Assembly: GCF_027912455.1 (NCBI RefSeq) | Contig: NZ_CP115446.1 | Coordinates: 2,813,501-2,877,500, forward strand | Direction of reading: 5' to 3' | Source: Aurantiacibacter sp. MUD61 | GTDB lineage: Bacteria; Pseudomonadota; Alphaproteobacteria; Sphingomonadales; Sphingomonadaceae | DNA: 64,000 bases | Shown: piece after piece, positions 34,373 through 43,144 of the stretch | Numbering within the stretch: the first letter of the stretch is position 1 | Layout of the letters: each line of letters starts with the position of its first letter | Translations under genes and position numbers: made by a program | The notes under the pieces: generated by a model | What the model saw: the letters and a program-made list of their open reading frames with translations, nothing else | What the model was told of the DNA's origin: nothing | Databases searched by the model: none

Positions 34373-35824
34373 TCAGTCAAAACCGACGCTGAGGAATTCA
34401 GGCTTGGGGCCATTCCACTCGCCAGCCGGCACCGGTTTATCGTCCTGCTGACGACCGCGCGATGCCCTCTTGGGCTTGTCCTCGTGCTTGGGCGTTTCAT
34501 CTTGCTGCTCGGACTTGCGCTTGCTCTGGCGCTTGGGCTTTTCGTCACTTTCCGATGACTTGCTGCGCGAACGCTTGGGCTTTTCGTCCTGATCACCATC
34601 GTCGGACTTGTCGTTTTTAGGCGAGCTTTTCTTCGCGGCAGGTTCCGGCAGATCGACCCGCACGTCCTTTTTGCCGAACACCGGCACTTTCGCTCCGGTC
34701 AGCTTTTCGACATTGTCGATCGCCTCTGCATCTTCCGGCGCAACGAAAGTAAACGCGCGGCCCTTGTTACCGGCGCGGCCCGTGCGGCCGATGCGGTGGA
34801 CGTAGTCATCCGGGTGCCACGGCGTGTCGAAGTTGAAGACGTGGCTAACACCCTTGATGTCGAGCCCGCGCGCGGCAACGTCTGATGCGACCAGGATGTT
34901 GATGTCGCCATCCTTGAAGCGCTGCAATTCCTTGTTGCGCTGGTTCTGGTCGATATCGCCGTGAATTTCGCCGGACTTGAAGCCGTGACGCTGCAGGCTC
35001 TTGTTGAGTTCGCGCACAGTCGTCTTGCGGTTGCAGAAGATGATCGCGGTTTCGACCAGATCGTTGTTCAGCAGCCAGCGCAGGGTCGAACGCTTCTCAC
35101 GCGTCTGGACAGGGATCTTGAATGCGGTGATATTTTCGTTGGTCGATGCTGCGCGGCTGACTTCGATCCGCTTGGGATTGTCGAGGAACTTCTTGCCCAG
35201 CTTCTCGATCGGCGGCGGCATCGTCGCGCTGAACAGCAGCGTCTGGCGTGGTTCGGGCAGCTTGTCGCAGATGAACTCGATGTCCGGAATAAAGCCCATG
35301 TCGAGCATCCGGTCGGCCTCGTCGATCACCAGCAGCTCGCAGCCGTTGAGCATGATCTTGCCGCGCTCGATCAGGTCCATCAGGCGGCCCGGCGTCGCGA
35401 TCAACACGTCGACACCTTCGTTGAGCGCCTTCAATTGATCGCCCATCTGCACACCGCCAATCAGCAGAGTCATCCGCAGATCGTGGTTCGCGCCGTATTT
35501 CTCGAAATTCTCCGCGACCTGGGCGGCCAGTTCACGCGTCGGCTCGAGAATGAGCGAGCGCGGCATCAGTGCGCGGCGGCGGCCGCTGGCCAGCACATCG
35601 ATCATCGGCAGCACGAAGCTGGCCGTCTTGCCTGTTCCCGTCTGCGCGATGCCGATAATGTCCTTCATCATGAGGACGGCAGGGATCGCCTCTGCCTGGA
35701 TCGGGGTTGGCTCTGTATAGCCAGCCTCATCGACAGCTTTAAGCAATTCAGGAGATAGGCCGAGATCGGCAAAAGTGGTCAAATCAAAAAATTCCGGAAA
35801 ATAAATGTGGTGCCACAGCTTCAT
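34373..35824 (-). CDS. DEAD-box RNA helicase (RhlE-like)
   Basis: A 483-residue ATP-dependent RNA helicase. It carries the Q motif (GYTEPTPIQ), motif I AQTGTGKT, Ia PTREL, II DEAD, III SAT, V ARGLDIK and VI HRIGRTGRAG. The last 110 residues are a low-complexity Lys/Ser/Asp/Glu tail (KPKRSRSKSSESDEKPKR type), common in RhlE proteins that act in ribosome assembly or cold adaptation. The start is uncertain: ATG 35824 is used here, but the core begins about 16 residues later at a TTG (TTFADLGLSPE), where many relatives start. Confidence 0.92.
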   Translation of the reverse strand: MKLWHHIYFPEFFDLTTFADLGLSPELLKAVDEAGYTEPTPIQAEAIPAVLMMKDIIGIAQTGTGKTASFVLPMIDVLASGRRRALMPRSLILEPTRELAAQVAENFEKYGANHDLRMTLLIGGVQMGDQLKALNEGVDVLIATPGRLMDLIERGKIMLNGCELLVIDEADRMLDMGFIPDIEFICDKLPEPRQTLLFSATMPPPIEKLGKKFLDNPKRIEVSRAASTNENITAFKIPVQTREKRSTLRWLLNNDLVETAIIFCNRKTTVRELNKSLQRHGFKSGEIHGDIDQNQRNKELQRFKDGDINILVASDVAARGLDIKGVSHVFNFDTPWHPDDYVHRIGRTGRAGNKGRAFTFVAPEDAEAIDNVEKLTGAKVPVFGKKDVRVDLPEPAAKKSSPKNDKSDDGDQDEKPKRSRSKSSESDEKPKRQSKRKSEQQDETPKHEDKPKRASRGRQQDDKPVPAGEWNGPKPEFLSVGFD

Positions 35825-35919
35825 GGCGAAGTCTTGCAAGCTGCGCGCCCCTAGGCCTCGCATGGCGGCAGAGTCAAGATTTACGGATAGATGCGCTGCG
35901 AAAGAAAGGGGCGCTGTGC

Positions 35920-36501
35920 CTAGTTGGCAACGGCGACAAGCCGGGTGAAATCGGCGATCTGGCAGCTACCCCCTGCGCGCGATTGCAGGCGGTCACGCGC
36001 GACGCAAAGCCTGCCATCATCACTACGCTCGATGTAAAAGCCTGCGTAGAACGCGCGGGCCGAACAGCCATTCTGCAGCTGAGCGGCCAGCACATTGCTG
36101 TTGTCGAGAAAGAAGAGCAGGCGGTTGTCATTCGTCGGCTGGATGCCGATGATATCCTCAGCATCGATGCAGTTTCCGTGATCGACCTCTTCAAACCGCG
36201 CGGTCATCGGGCGGCGCGGCAATTCATTGAGCATAGTCCTGCGATCGCGCGGCGCAGCCGGTCCAATCCTGATGACGACCCGCTGCTGCACCCGGACCTG
36301 GTGCTGGATGCGATCATCTGAGGAGTGCTCGAGCTGGTCGAAGGGGTGCTCGCCTGCCGGATCGAAACCGAGCACCGGAATAGATCGCTGGCCAGGGCGC
36401 GACGGCGCCGCATCCTGTGCTTCCACCACGGCTGAGCCATATGCCGTCAATGTCGGCACGAGCAGCGCGGCTGAGACCATCAAGGCGAGGAAGCGTTTCA
36501 T
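35920..36501 (-). CDS. Exported protein of unknown function
   Basis: A 193-residue protein with a signal peptide (MKRF, hydrophobic stretch, cleavage near residue 27). The mature part has a basic, proline-containing first half and a second half with three cysteines (HGNCIDAED, NGCSARAF, LCVARDRL and GGSCQ). It might be a small disulfide-stabilised domain. No family is recognised. It is upstream of the helicase on the same strand and divergent from the FAD-linked oxidase. Confidence 0.7.
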   Translation of the reverse strand: MKRFLALMVSAALLVPTLTAYGSAVVEAQDAAPSRPGQRSIPVLGFDPAGEHPFDQLEHSSDDRIQHQVRVQQRVVIRIGPAAPRDRRTMLNELPRRPMTARFEEVDHGNCIDAEDIIGIQPTNDNRLLFFLDNSNVLAAQLQNGCSARAFYAGFYIERSDDGRLCVARDRLQSRAGGSCQIADFTRLVAVAN

Positions 36502-36662
36502 ATCACCGTCAGCGAATGCATACGGAAAGTGTTCCGTTGCTTGTCGGATGGTCTCCTACCTCTGCGGGATTGAATGATGGCTTAACCCTCACGATGGCTG
36601 GCAGACATGCACTATCGGCATTGGCCTTTGCAAGCCGCCCGTGCTGCTGGCATCACGCCGCC

Positions 36663-38084
36663 ATGACCGACTCGCATGCATTTCTGTCCGCCGCGCGTGA
36701 TCTGCTGGGTGAACGCGGGCTCGCCACCGATCCGGAATTGGTGGAGCCGTGGCTGACCGATTGGCGCGGGCGGTATACCGGGCGCGCGCTCGCCCTCGCC
36801 TCGCCTGCGAGCACTCAAGAGGTCGCGGCGCTGGTGAAGCTATGTGCAGAGCACCGCGTCCCCATCGTCCCGCAGGGCGGCAACAGCGGCATGTCCGGCG
36901 GCGCGACGCCGGACGCAAGCGGCGATGCGATTGTGCTGTCGCTCAGGCGGATGAATGATGTGCGCAGCTTCGATCCGGATGCGCGCGAGATTACATGCGA
37001 TGCGGGTGTGATCTTGCAGACTTTGCATGAGACCGTTGAGGCAGAGGGACTTCGCTTTCCGCTCACGCTCGGCGGGAAAGGATCGGCCACAGTCGGCGGG
37101 CTTATCTCGACCAATGCAGGCGGCACGCAGGTGCTTCGCCATGGCAGCATGCGCGCTCAGGTTCTGGGTCTTGAGGCCGTGCTGGCGGATGGCAGCATTT
37201 TCGATGCGCTTACACCGCTCAAGAAAGACAATCGCGGCTTCGATCTGAAGCAATTGCTGATCGGGTCGGAAGGCACACTCGGCATTGTGACGGGAGCGAC
37301 ACTGCGGCTGTTGCCCGCGCTGGCGGAGCGCTCGGTGCTGTGGGCGGGACTTGGCGATATTCGCGATGCGCGCAAGCTGCTGCTGCACGCCCAATCGACC
37401 GCGGGCGATGCGCTGGAAGGCTTCGAAGTGATGCCCCGCCATTCATTGAGCGCGGTGCTCAATCACACCCCCGGTGCGCGTGCTCCCTTGCAGGGCGAGC
37501 ACGAATGGAACGCGCTTATCGAGCTGGCGGCGGATGCTGGCGGAGCAGACACCCTCCCCGACCTCGCCCAGACGCTGTTGGAGAGCGCATTCGAAGCCGG
37601 CCTGGTGGAAGATGCGACCATCGCCGCGAATGAACGACAGGCGGAAGAATTCTGGACCCTGCGGGACGAAATCGCCCCAGCCGAGCGCGCGCTCGGGCCG
37701 GCCATGCAGCACGATATTTCCGTGCCCGTCGCCAAAATGGCAGATTTCGTTGCCGAAGCCGTTCCCAAGGTCGAAAGCGAATTCCCCGGTACCGTGGCCA
37801 TCGGGTTCGGCCACCTCGGCGATGGAAATGTCCATTTTCACGTCCTCGCTCCCAAAGGCGCGACGCCGGGGGAATGGGAAGATACCGAAGGCAAGGTCAT
37901 CAGCCGGTTCGTGCATGATGAGGTAACGCGCTGGGGCGGCTCGATCAGCGCCGAACACGGGATCGGCCAGCTGAAACGCGATGAACTGGCGCGCCTCGGC
38001 GATCCGGTGCAACTCACCATGCTGCGACAGGTGAAGCAGGCTCTCGATCCTGATGGCCTGCTCAATCCGGGCAAGCTCGTATAA
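36663..38084 (+). CDS. FAD-linked oxidase, GlcD/D-2-hydroxyacid dehydrogenase type
   Basis: A 473-residue flavoprotein of the VAO family. The N-terminal FAD-binding domain (about residues 40-215) has PQGGNSGMSGGATP and TLGGKGSATVGGLISTNAGG. The C-terminal FAD-oxidase domain has GHLGDGNVHFHVL and ends EHGIGQLKRDEL, the pattern of D-2-hydroxyglutarate, D-lactate and glycolate dehydrogenases. Which 2-hydroxyacid it uses cannot be told. The ATG at 36663 is chosen from homologous N-terminal length. Confidence 0.9.
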   Translation: MTDSHAFLSAARDLLGERGLATDPELVEPWLTDWRGRYTGRALALASPASTQEVAALVKLCAEHRVPIVPQGGNSGMSGGATPDASGDAIVLSLRRMNDVRSFDPDAREITCDAGVILQTLHETVEAEGLRFPLTLGGKGSATVGGLISTNAGGTQVLRHGSMRAQVLGLEAVLADGSIFDALTPLKKDNRGFDLKQLLIGSEGTLGIVTGATLRLLPALAERSVLWAGLGDIRDARKLLLHAQSTAGDALEGFEVMPRHSLSAVLNHTPGARAPLQGEHEWNALIELAADAGGADTLPDLAQTLLESAFEAGLVEDATIAANERQAEEFWTLRDEIAPAERALGPAMQHDISVPVAKMADFVAEAVPKVESEFPGTVAIGFGHLGDGNVHFHVLAPKGATPGEWEDTEGKVISRFVHDEVTRWGGSISAEHGIGQLKRDELARLGDPVQLTMLRQVKQALDPDGLLNPGKLV

Positions 38085-38239
38085 TCTGTATCAAACGATC
38101 TGTTTATGGCCGATACGGATGCGCTTGCATGGCGCGCCTGCACCCATTAAGGCCCGCCCCCTGAGATTCATGGTGTGATGTCGGCGATGGCAATCCCGGT
38201 TCATGGCACCTTTTGACCATCGATACCGGAGACACAATT

Positions 38240-39031
38240 ATGGCCAGCGCGCCGAAGCCAAGTTTGCCCGTTCTTTACAAGGAACTCGTTCCCCTCAACA
38301 GCAATGAGCACGCGACCTGGAAAGGCCGCACCACGGACAAGGCTCCGTGGGTTGCCAACCAGCACGCGATCCCGCTGACCGTCGAAGAATTCCCGCTGGC
38401 CCAGCGCGATTTCCCGATCGTGTTCTCCTCTGGCGATCGCCCCGTTCCGCTGGCTCTGATGGGCCTTAACGAAGGCGTGAACGTGTTCTTCAACGAAGAA
38501 GGCGTTCCGCACGGCACACCGTACGTTCCGGCCTATATCCGCCGCTATCCTTTCCTGCTCGCCAAGCTGCAGCAGGACACGGACAATCTGTCGCTCTGCT
38601 TCGATCCGACCGCTGACCTCGTCGGCGACTTTGACGAAGGCAACGCACTGTTCAACGAGAACAAGGAGCCTAGCGAACACACCAACGCTCTGCTGCAGTT
38701 CTGCGAAAAGTTCGAAGAAGCTGGCAACAAGACGCAGATGTTCATGAAGGAACTGGAAGACGCCGACCTGCTGATGGACGGCGAAATCTCGATCCAGCGT
38801 CGCGACAATCCGGACCAGCCCTTCACCTATCGCGGTTTCCGCATGGTCAATCAGGACAAGCTGCGCGAACTGCGTGGTGACCAACTGCGCAAGTGGAATG
38901 AAAACGGACTGCTGCCGCTGATTTTCGCGCACCTGTTCTCGCTGGAGCTGATGCGCACCGTTTTCGCAAAGCAGGTCGAAATGGGCAAAGGCCCGATCGC
39001 TGGCGAAATGGCACCGCCCGCCACGAACTAA
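38240..39031 (+). CDS. SapC family protein
   Basis: A 263-residue protein with the SapC pattern: LYKELVPLNSNEHATWK near the N terminus, PLTVEEFPLAQRDFPIVFS, then YVPAYIRRYPFLLA and a late GFRMVNQDKLREL. SapC was first linked to S-layer secretion in Campylobacter, but the family is widespread in sphingomonads and caulobacters, usually beside TonB receptors or tryptophan halogenases, and its role there is unknown. CGGAG precedes ATG 38240. A terminator follows. Confidence 0.9.
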   Translation: MASAPKPSLPVLYKELVPLNSNEHATWKGRTTDKAPWVANQHAIPLTVEEFPLAQRDFPIVFSSGDRPVPLALMGLNEGVNVFFNEEGVPHGTPYVPAYIRRYPFLLAKLQQDTDNLSLCFDPTADLVGDFDEGNALFNENKEPSEHTNALLQFCEKFEEAGNKTQMFMKELEDADLLMDGEISIQRRDNPDQPFTYRGFRMVNQDKLRELRGDQLRKWNENGLLPLIFAHLFSLELMRTVFAKQVEMGKGPIAGEMAPPATN

Positions 39032-39070
39032 GGCGAACCCGCCGCGCGAGTGGCGAACCACTGAAATCAA

Positions 39071-39110
39071 GAAAAGGCGCGGTTCGGAAACGGACCGCGC
39101 CTTTTCGTTT
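39071..39110 (+). terminator. Rho-independent terminator after sapC
   Basis: GAAAAGGCGCGGT and ACCGCGCCTTTTC form a 13-base stem with a 10-nt loop, followed by GTTTT, 40 bp beyond the sapC stop. Confidence 0.88.
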
Positions 39111-39115
39111 TGGGC

Positions 39116-39143
39116 TTGAAGCTGGAAAGCGCGATATTATTTA
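39116..39143 (+). promoter_or_regulatory. Candidate sigma70-type promoter of the small RNA
   Basis: TTGAAG (39116-39121), a 16-nt spacer and TATTTA (39138-39143). The start would fall near 39149, immediately before the first stem-loop of the candidate small RNA. The -10 match is only partial. Confidence 0.4.
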
Positions 39144-39148
39144 GGAAT

Positions 39149-39253
39149 TGTCCGGTCGGCGCTCCCCTCATGGCCTGGCCGGATGGGTGCAACCCCCTTG
39201 CACCCCTCCCTGAACCTTGGCCGCCCCGTGCGACATGCGCGGGGCGGTTTTTT
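39149..39253 (+). ncRNA. Candidate trans-acting small RNA with C-rich loops
   Basis: About 105 nt between the sapC terminator and the end of a convergent gene. Three hairpins are visible. The first (39152-39182) shows a loop with CUCCCCUC. The second (39185-39205) is a perfect eight-base stem, GGGTGCAA/TTGCACCC, with loop CCCCC. A single-stranded CUCCC follows, then a strong terminator (39221-39253) with six T. Exposed C-runs can pair with Shine-Dalgarno sequences, as in the alphaproteobacterial GsrN and CcsR-type RNAs. It holds no convincing reading frame. Identity with a known family was not tested. Confidence 0.65.
39221..39253 (+). terminator. Strong Rho-independent terminator of the candidate small RNA
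   Basis: CCGCCCCG (39221-39228) pairs with CGGGGCGG (39240-39247), then six T. No protein-coding gene on the plus strand ends between this hairpin and the separate sapC terminator 110 bp upstream, so a further transcript must end here. Confidence 0.9.
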
Positions 39254-39270
39254 GGTTTTCGGCCAGAGGC

Positions 39271-40215
39271 TTATTCGGCTGCCTGGGAGAAGCTCCGGCT
39301 GCTCCCGGTGAGATGTTCGGCAAGCGCACGGACTAGCGTCGCCACCATATCGACGACCTCTTCCAGACCATCACCCGGTTCCTGCAATTGCGCATCGAGA
39401 TAGGTCGCGCGGCAGACTTCCAATTGCAGCGCATTGATGCGGCGATTGGGTGCACCATGGCGATCGAGCACATAGCCACCCGCATAGGGCCGATTATGCG
39501 CGGCACGGGCACGGCTGCGGGCAAAGCTCTCGAACGCGGCGGCGACTACCCCGCTGTCGCACGAGGCACCGAAGCGATCGCCGATAACGAAATCTGCCGC
39601 CGCTCGCGGACCGGTCTTGGGGCCGAGCGGCGGCATGGAGTGCAGATCGATCAGCAGCGCCGCGCCCCAGCGATCGCGGATGGCCTCCAGCGATTTGGCG
39701 AGCGCCTGATGGTAAGGCTGGTGGATCGCCTCGATCCGCTCATCGACCTCTTGCCCGCGCATCACTCCGGTCCACAGCTCACCCATCCCCGGCAGACGCC
39801 GCGGCACCAGGCCAAGTCCGCTGCGCGCTCTGCGACCGGCTGCCAGCCGCTTGCCGATGGGCCGGTCTGCCGTCGCCACCATCTGCCAGTCGATATCGTC
39901 GGGAGAGCGATTGAGATCGATCATCGCGCGCGGTGCATTGGCTGTCAGCAGCGCAGCCCCGGTTTGCTTGGCCACCGCTTTGCCCACCAGATCGATCAGC
40001 CGGTCTTCCAGCCGCAGCGCGGTCTCTTCAGGGGCGCGCATCCGTTCGCACAGGGCGTCCGGATAGTCGCGTCCGGCATGCGGAACGGCGATCAGAATCG
40101 GGATTGCAGCGGGCCGTGGCTGGCGCAGCGAAAACGCCGGAACGCCTTGTTTTCCGGGAATATATCCACCTCTGCGATTCATCGAATCGCGCCGTGATGT
40201 CTCAATTCGGCTCAT
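39271..40215 (-). CDS. N-formylglutamate amidohydrolase family protein
   Basis: A 314-residue protein (or 303 from the second ATG, 40182). IAVPHAGRDYP near residue 44, LEDRLIDLVG, ANAPRAMIDLNRSPDDID and LLIDLHSMPP are diagnostic of the N-formylglutamate amidohydrolase fold, with His and Asp/Glu metal ligands. No other histidine-degradation gene is near. Adjacency to cpdR, divergent here, recurs in other alphaproteobacteria by recollection. Its real substrate may be a different N-formyl amino acid. Confidence 0.9.
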   Translation of the reverse strand: MSRIETSRRDSMNRRGGYIPGKQGVPAFSLRQPRPAAIPILIAVPHAGRDYPDALCERMRAPEETALRLEDRLIDLVGKAVAKQTGAALLTANAPRAMIDLNRSPDDIDWQMVATADRPIGKRLAAGRRARSGLGLVPRRLPGMGELWTGVMRGQEVDERIEAIHQPYHQALAKSLEAIRDRWGAALLIDLHSMPPLGPKTGPRAAADFVIGDRFGASCDSGVVAAAFESFARSRARAAHNRPYAGGYVLDRHGAPNRRINALQLEVCRATYLDAQLQEPGDGLEEVVDMVATLVRALAEHLTGSSRSFSQAAE

Positions 40216-40347
40216 TAACGATAGTGCTGGCCGCGATTATCCCCTGTGTCAAAGCTGGGCACCCAGCAAAGCGCACAAGACTTTGTTACGAGTTGGTGCG
40301 TAAGGAGGCGCCAGATTCGAAACACCATCCATAACGAGGACGAAAGC

Positions 40348-40722
40348 ATGATCCGCATCCTGCTAGCCGAAGACGACGAGGCCATGCGCACCTATTTGAC
40401 CCGCGCGCTCGAACAGGCTGGCTATTGCGTGGTTGCTGTTGCGTCAGGCGCGGAAGCGCTGCCGATGATCAAGACAGAGATTTACGATCTGCTGCTCTCG
40501 GACATCGTCATGCCGGAAATGGACGGGATCGAACTCGCCCAGCGCTGCAATGAACTGAGCCCCAGCACGAAGGTGATGTTCATCACCGGTTTTGCCGCCG
40601 TGGCCCTGCGCGCCAATCGCGAAGCACCGCATGCCAAGATGCTGTCCAAGCCGTTCCACCTGAAGGATCTGGTGATGGAAGTAGAGCGCATGTTCGAAGA
40701 TGTGGCGGCTGCCTCGCTCTAA
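40348..40722 (+). CDS. cpdR: Cell-cycle response regulator CpdR
   Basis: A 124-residue stand-alone receiver domain. Acidic pocket Asp9-Asp10, phospho-acceptor Asp52 in LLLSDIVMPEMDG, conserved Thr80 in MFITGFAAVALRA and Lys101 in LSKPFHLKDLV. The sequence around these is nearly the same as Caulobacter CpdR, which when unphosphorylated recruits ClpXP to the cell pole for degradation of CtrA and other substrates. It is controlled by the CckA-ChpT relay. ATG 40348 has GAGGA upstream; longer in-frame starts are unlikely. Confidence 0.93.
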   Translation: MIRILLAEDDEAMRTYLTRALEQAGYCVVAVASGAEALPMIKTEIYDLLLSDIVMPEMDGIELAQRCNELSPSTKVMFITGFAAVALRANREAPHAKMLSKPFHLKDLVMEVERMFEDVAAASL

Positions 40723-40747
40723 TCGCGAAATTCGCGGATCAAGACAC

Positions 40748-40776
40748 TTGCAAGACCAGTAAGGCGGCGCTAGATG
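40748..40776 (+). promoter_or_regulatory. Candidate tRNA-Val promoter
   Basis: TTGCAA (40748-40753), a 17-nt spacer and TAGATG (40771-40776) stand about 38 bp before the first base of tRNA-Val, the right distance for its leader. Confidence 0.45.
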
Positions 40777-40813
40777 GCCCGCCTGCCCCCAAGCCGGGGC
40801 ACCCGAATGGTGC

Positions 40814-40888
40814 GGGCGTATAGCTCAGTGGTAGAGCACTATGTTGACATCGTAGGGGTCCCAAGTTCGAACCTTGGTACGCCCACCA
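40814..40888 (+). tRNA. tRNA-Val (anticodon GAC)
   Basis: A 75-nt cloverleaf: acceptor GGGCGTA pairs with TACGCCC, followed by A and an encoded CCA. The anticodon stem CTATG/CGTAG (one G-U) holds the loop TTGACAT with anticodon GAC, reading GUC and GUU. The T arm contains GTTCGAACC. Confidence 0.96.
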
Positions 40889-40908
40889 TTCGTTTCTTTT
40901 TCTGAAAA

Positions 40909-41331
40909 TCAGTTGCTGATGCGGTCGATGCGCTCCTGCGCCTCGGCGTCCATCTGTTTCAGCTCGCGAATGGTCTGGTCGATCGCGTCGCGCTGTTCGA
41001 CCAGTTCCTCGACGCGCTGGTTGATGCGGCCCTGCAGATGGCGCATCTGTTCCACCTTGCCGCCTTCTTCGTTGTCATAGAGCGAGAGAAATTCGCCGAT
41101 CTCGCGAATCGAAAAGCCCAGTCGCTTGCCGCGCATGATCAACTGCATCCGGCCCATCTCACGCTTGGAATAGGCGCGCATCGTGCCGACCCGCTGCGGA
41201 GAGATCAGGCCCTTGTCCTCATAGAAGCGCAAGGTACGCTGAGTAACACCGAGAGCCTCCGCCGCCTCGGCGATACTCTTTAGCGGCTCATTGCCCTGCG
41301 CTTCATTCATGGTTGCGACGGTATCAGGCAT
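40909..41331 (-). CDS. MerR family regulator of the fatty-acid genes
   Basis: A 140-residue MerR-type regulator: winged helix at about residues 17-85 (SIAEAAEALGVTQRTLRFYEDKGLI, RMQLIMRGKRLGFSIREI), then a long dimerisation coiled coil. The lack of a C-terminal cysteine set argues against metal sensing and for the LiuR-like branch that controls acyl-CoA catabolism. It overlaps the ligase gene by eight bases and has GGAGG before its ATG, so ligase and regulator are co-transcribed. The palindrome at 43145-43162 is its likely operator. Confidence 0.88.
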   Translation of the reverse strand: MPDTVATMNEAQGNEPLKSIAEAAEALGVTQRTLRFYEDKGLISPQRVGTMRAYSKREMGRMQLIMRGKRLGFSIREIGEFLSLYDNEEGGKVEQMRHLQGRINQRVEELVEQRDAIDQTIRELKQMDAEAQERIDRISN

Positions 41332-43081
41332 TAGCGCCTCCCTCGGTGGCGGCGGCCTCCCGCTTTGCCTTTTCTTCAGCGACCAGCTGTTTCTTCTCCA
41401 GCTTGCCGACTAGCGTCTTGGGCAGCTCGTCGCGGAATTCGTAAGCGTCGGGCATTTCGATCGGATTGAGGCGCATCTTCAGGAATTCCTGCAGCTGGCC
41501 AGCATCCAATTCCTCGCCTTCATGCAACGCAATAAACAGCTTGGGCGCTTCGCCGCGATATTCGTCGGGAATGCCGATCGCGATGGCCTCTTTGACCGCC
41601 GGATGCTCGTAGGCGGCGTCCTCGATCATGCGCGGATAGACGTTGTATCCGCTGCACAGGATCAGGTCCTTGATGCGGTCGACGATGAAGAGATAGCCGT
41701 CCTTGTCGAGATAGCCGATGTCGCCGGTTCGCAGCGAATCGCCGAAGAACGTGTCCTTGGTCGCGCCGGGGCGGTTCCAGTATCCTTTCATCACCTGCGG
41801 GCCGCGCGCGCAGATTTCGCCGCGATGATCGGGGCCGATACCCTCGACGAGATTGCCCTCTTCATCGCGCAATTCGATGATCGTGTGCGGGAATGCAGGA
41901 CCGGCGGAATTCTCCTTCACCGGCTGGCGCCCCAGCAGCGGATTGCTGGTGATGATCGGGGAGGCTTCGGTGAGGCCATAGCCCTCGGACACCAGCGAAC
42001 CGGTTCGCCTTTCGAACTTTTCACGCACTTCGAGCGGCAGCGGCGCTCCGCCGGAGCAGCTCGTGAGAACACCTGAAAGGTCCGGCACCTTGTCATCCGG
42101 CAGCGAGCCGAGCGCGTTGTAAATGGTCGGCACGCCGAACATCTGCGTCGGCGGCTTGCGCTTCACGCTTTTGAGCACCTCTTCCATTTCGAAGCGCGGC
42201 AGCAGCACGAGCTCGCTGGCGGTATCGACGCCGAAATTGAGAACGCAGGTGAGAGCGAAGACGTGGAACAGCGGCAGCACGCCGAGCGTGCGTTCCTGCT
42301 GGTCCCGCTCGACACCGACATGCAGCATCATCTGCGCCGAATTGGCCGTCAGATTGGCATGAGTGAGCATCGCGCCCTTGGGCCGCCCGGTCGTGCCGCC
42401 GGTATATTGCAGCACCGCAACGTCATCCGGATCGATCTCGACAGGCGTCGGATTGGCATCATGCGCCGCCAGATCGCGATAATCGACATAGGCGACACCG
42501 GCCTGCTTCCTCGCGAGCGCCGAGCGCTTGAGGGTACGCAGACCCAGCCCTTTCCAGAACGGCAAGACGTCGGCCATCGGGCACAGCACGATCTTCTCGA
42601 TCGGCGGATAGCCATCTTCACCGGTCTTGCCCCAGGCAGCGGCAACTTTGGAATGCAGCAGCTCCAGATCGGGCACCGCGACCATCTTGACCCCGGCATT
42701 GGTGATCAGGAATTCGACTTCGCTTTCCGAATACAGCGGGTTGATGTTCACCACCGTCGCGCCGGTGCGCAGCACGGCGTAATATACGATCACGGAATAC
42801 GGCGTGTTGGGCAGGCACAGGCCGAAGCGGTCCCCCTTGCCCAACCCCTCAGCCTGCAGGCCAGCGGCCACGCGGTCCACCAGATCGCCCACTTCGCCAT
42901 AGGTCCATTCGCGACCCATGAAATCCACGCAGACGCGATTCGGATAGGTGGAGACGGCATGATCGAGTGCCTGGGTCAGCAAGCGCGGGCGAATATTGCC
43001 CTCCGCATCCAGAATGCGACTTGTTTCCATCAGGCGGAACCCTTCGGGAACCTCGACCATGAAATATCCTTTCTCCATCAT
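41324..43081 (-). CDS. fadD: Long-chain fatty-acid-CoA ligase
   Basis: A 585-residue AMP-forming acyl-CoA synthetase. The nucleotide motif YTGGTTGRPKGAML (about residues 228-241), the GYGLTEASPI motif, RTGDIGYLDKDG and the FACS signature VDRIKDLILCSGYNVYP are in the right order, and the catalytic lysine is in KTLVGKLEKK near the C terminus. It activates fatty acids for beta-oxidation. It is divergent from the thiolase operon across 157 bp. Confidence 0.94.
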   Translation of the reverse strand: MMEKGYFMVEVPEGFRLMETSRILDAEGNIRPRLLTQALDHAVSTYPNRVCVDFMGREWTYGEVGDLVDRVAAGLQAEGLGKGDRFGLCLPNTPYSVIVYYAVLRTGATVVNINPLYSESEVEFLITNAGVKMVAVPDLELLHSKVAAAWGKTGEDGYPPIEKIVLCPMADVLPFWKGLGLRTLKRSALARKQAGVAYVDYRDLAAHDANPTPVEIDPDDVAVLQYTGGTTGRPKGAMLTHANLTANSAQMMLHVGVERDQQERTLGVLPLFHVFALTCVLNFGVDTASELVLLPRFEMEEVLKSVKRKPPTQMFGVPTIYNALGSLPDDKVPDLSGVLTSCSGGAPLPLEVREKFERRTGSLVSEGYGLTEASPIITSNPLLGRQPVKENSAGPAFPHTIIELRDEEGNLVEGIGPDHRGEICARGPQVMKGYWNRPGATKDTFFGDSLRTGDIGYLDKDGYLFIVDRIKDLILCSGYNVYPRMIEDAAYEHPAVKEAIAIGIPDEYRGEAPKLFIALHEGEELDAGQLQEFLKMRLNPIEMPDAYEFRDELPKTLVGKLEKKQLVAEEKAKREAAATEGGANA

Positions 43082-43144
43082 GTGCCCTCAAATCGCCGAA
43101 CAAAAAGTCTAACCGGCCTTCGAGAGCATCTTGATTCCCACACG

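Noticed and set aside
39086..39109. EcfG-type promoter for the small RNA (GGAAAC ... CGTT)
   Set aside because: Spacing is only 14 nt and both parts lie inside the sapC terminator hairpin.
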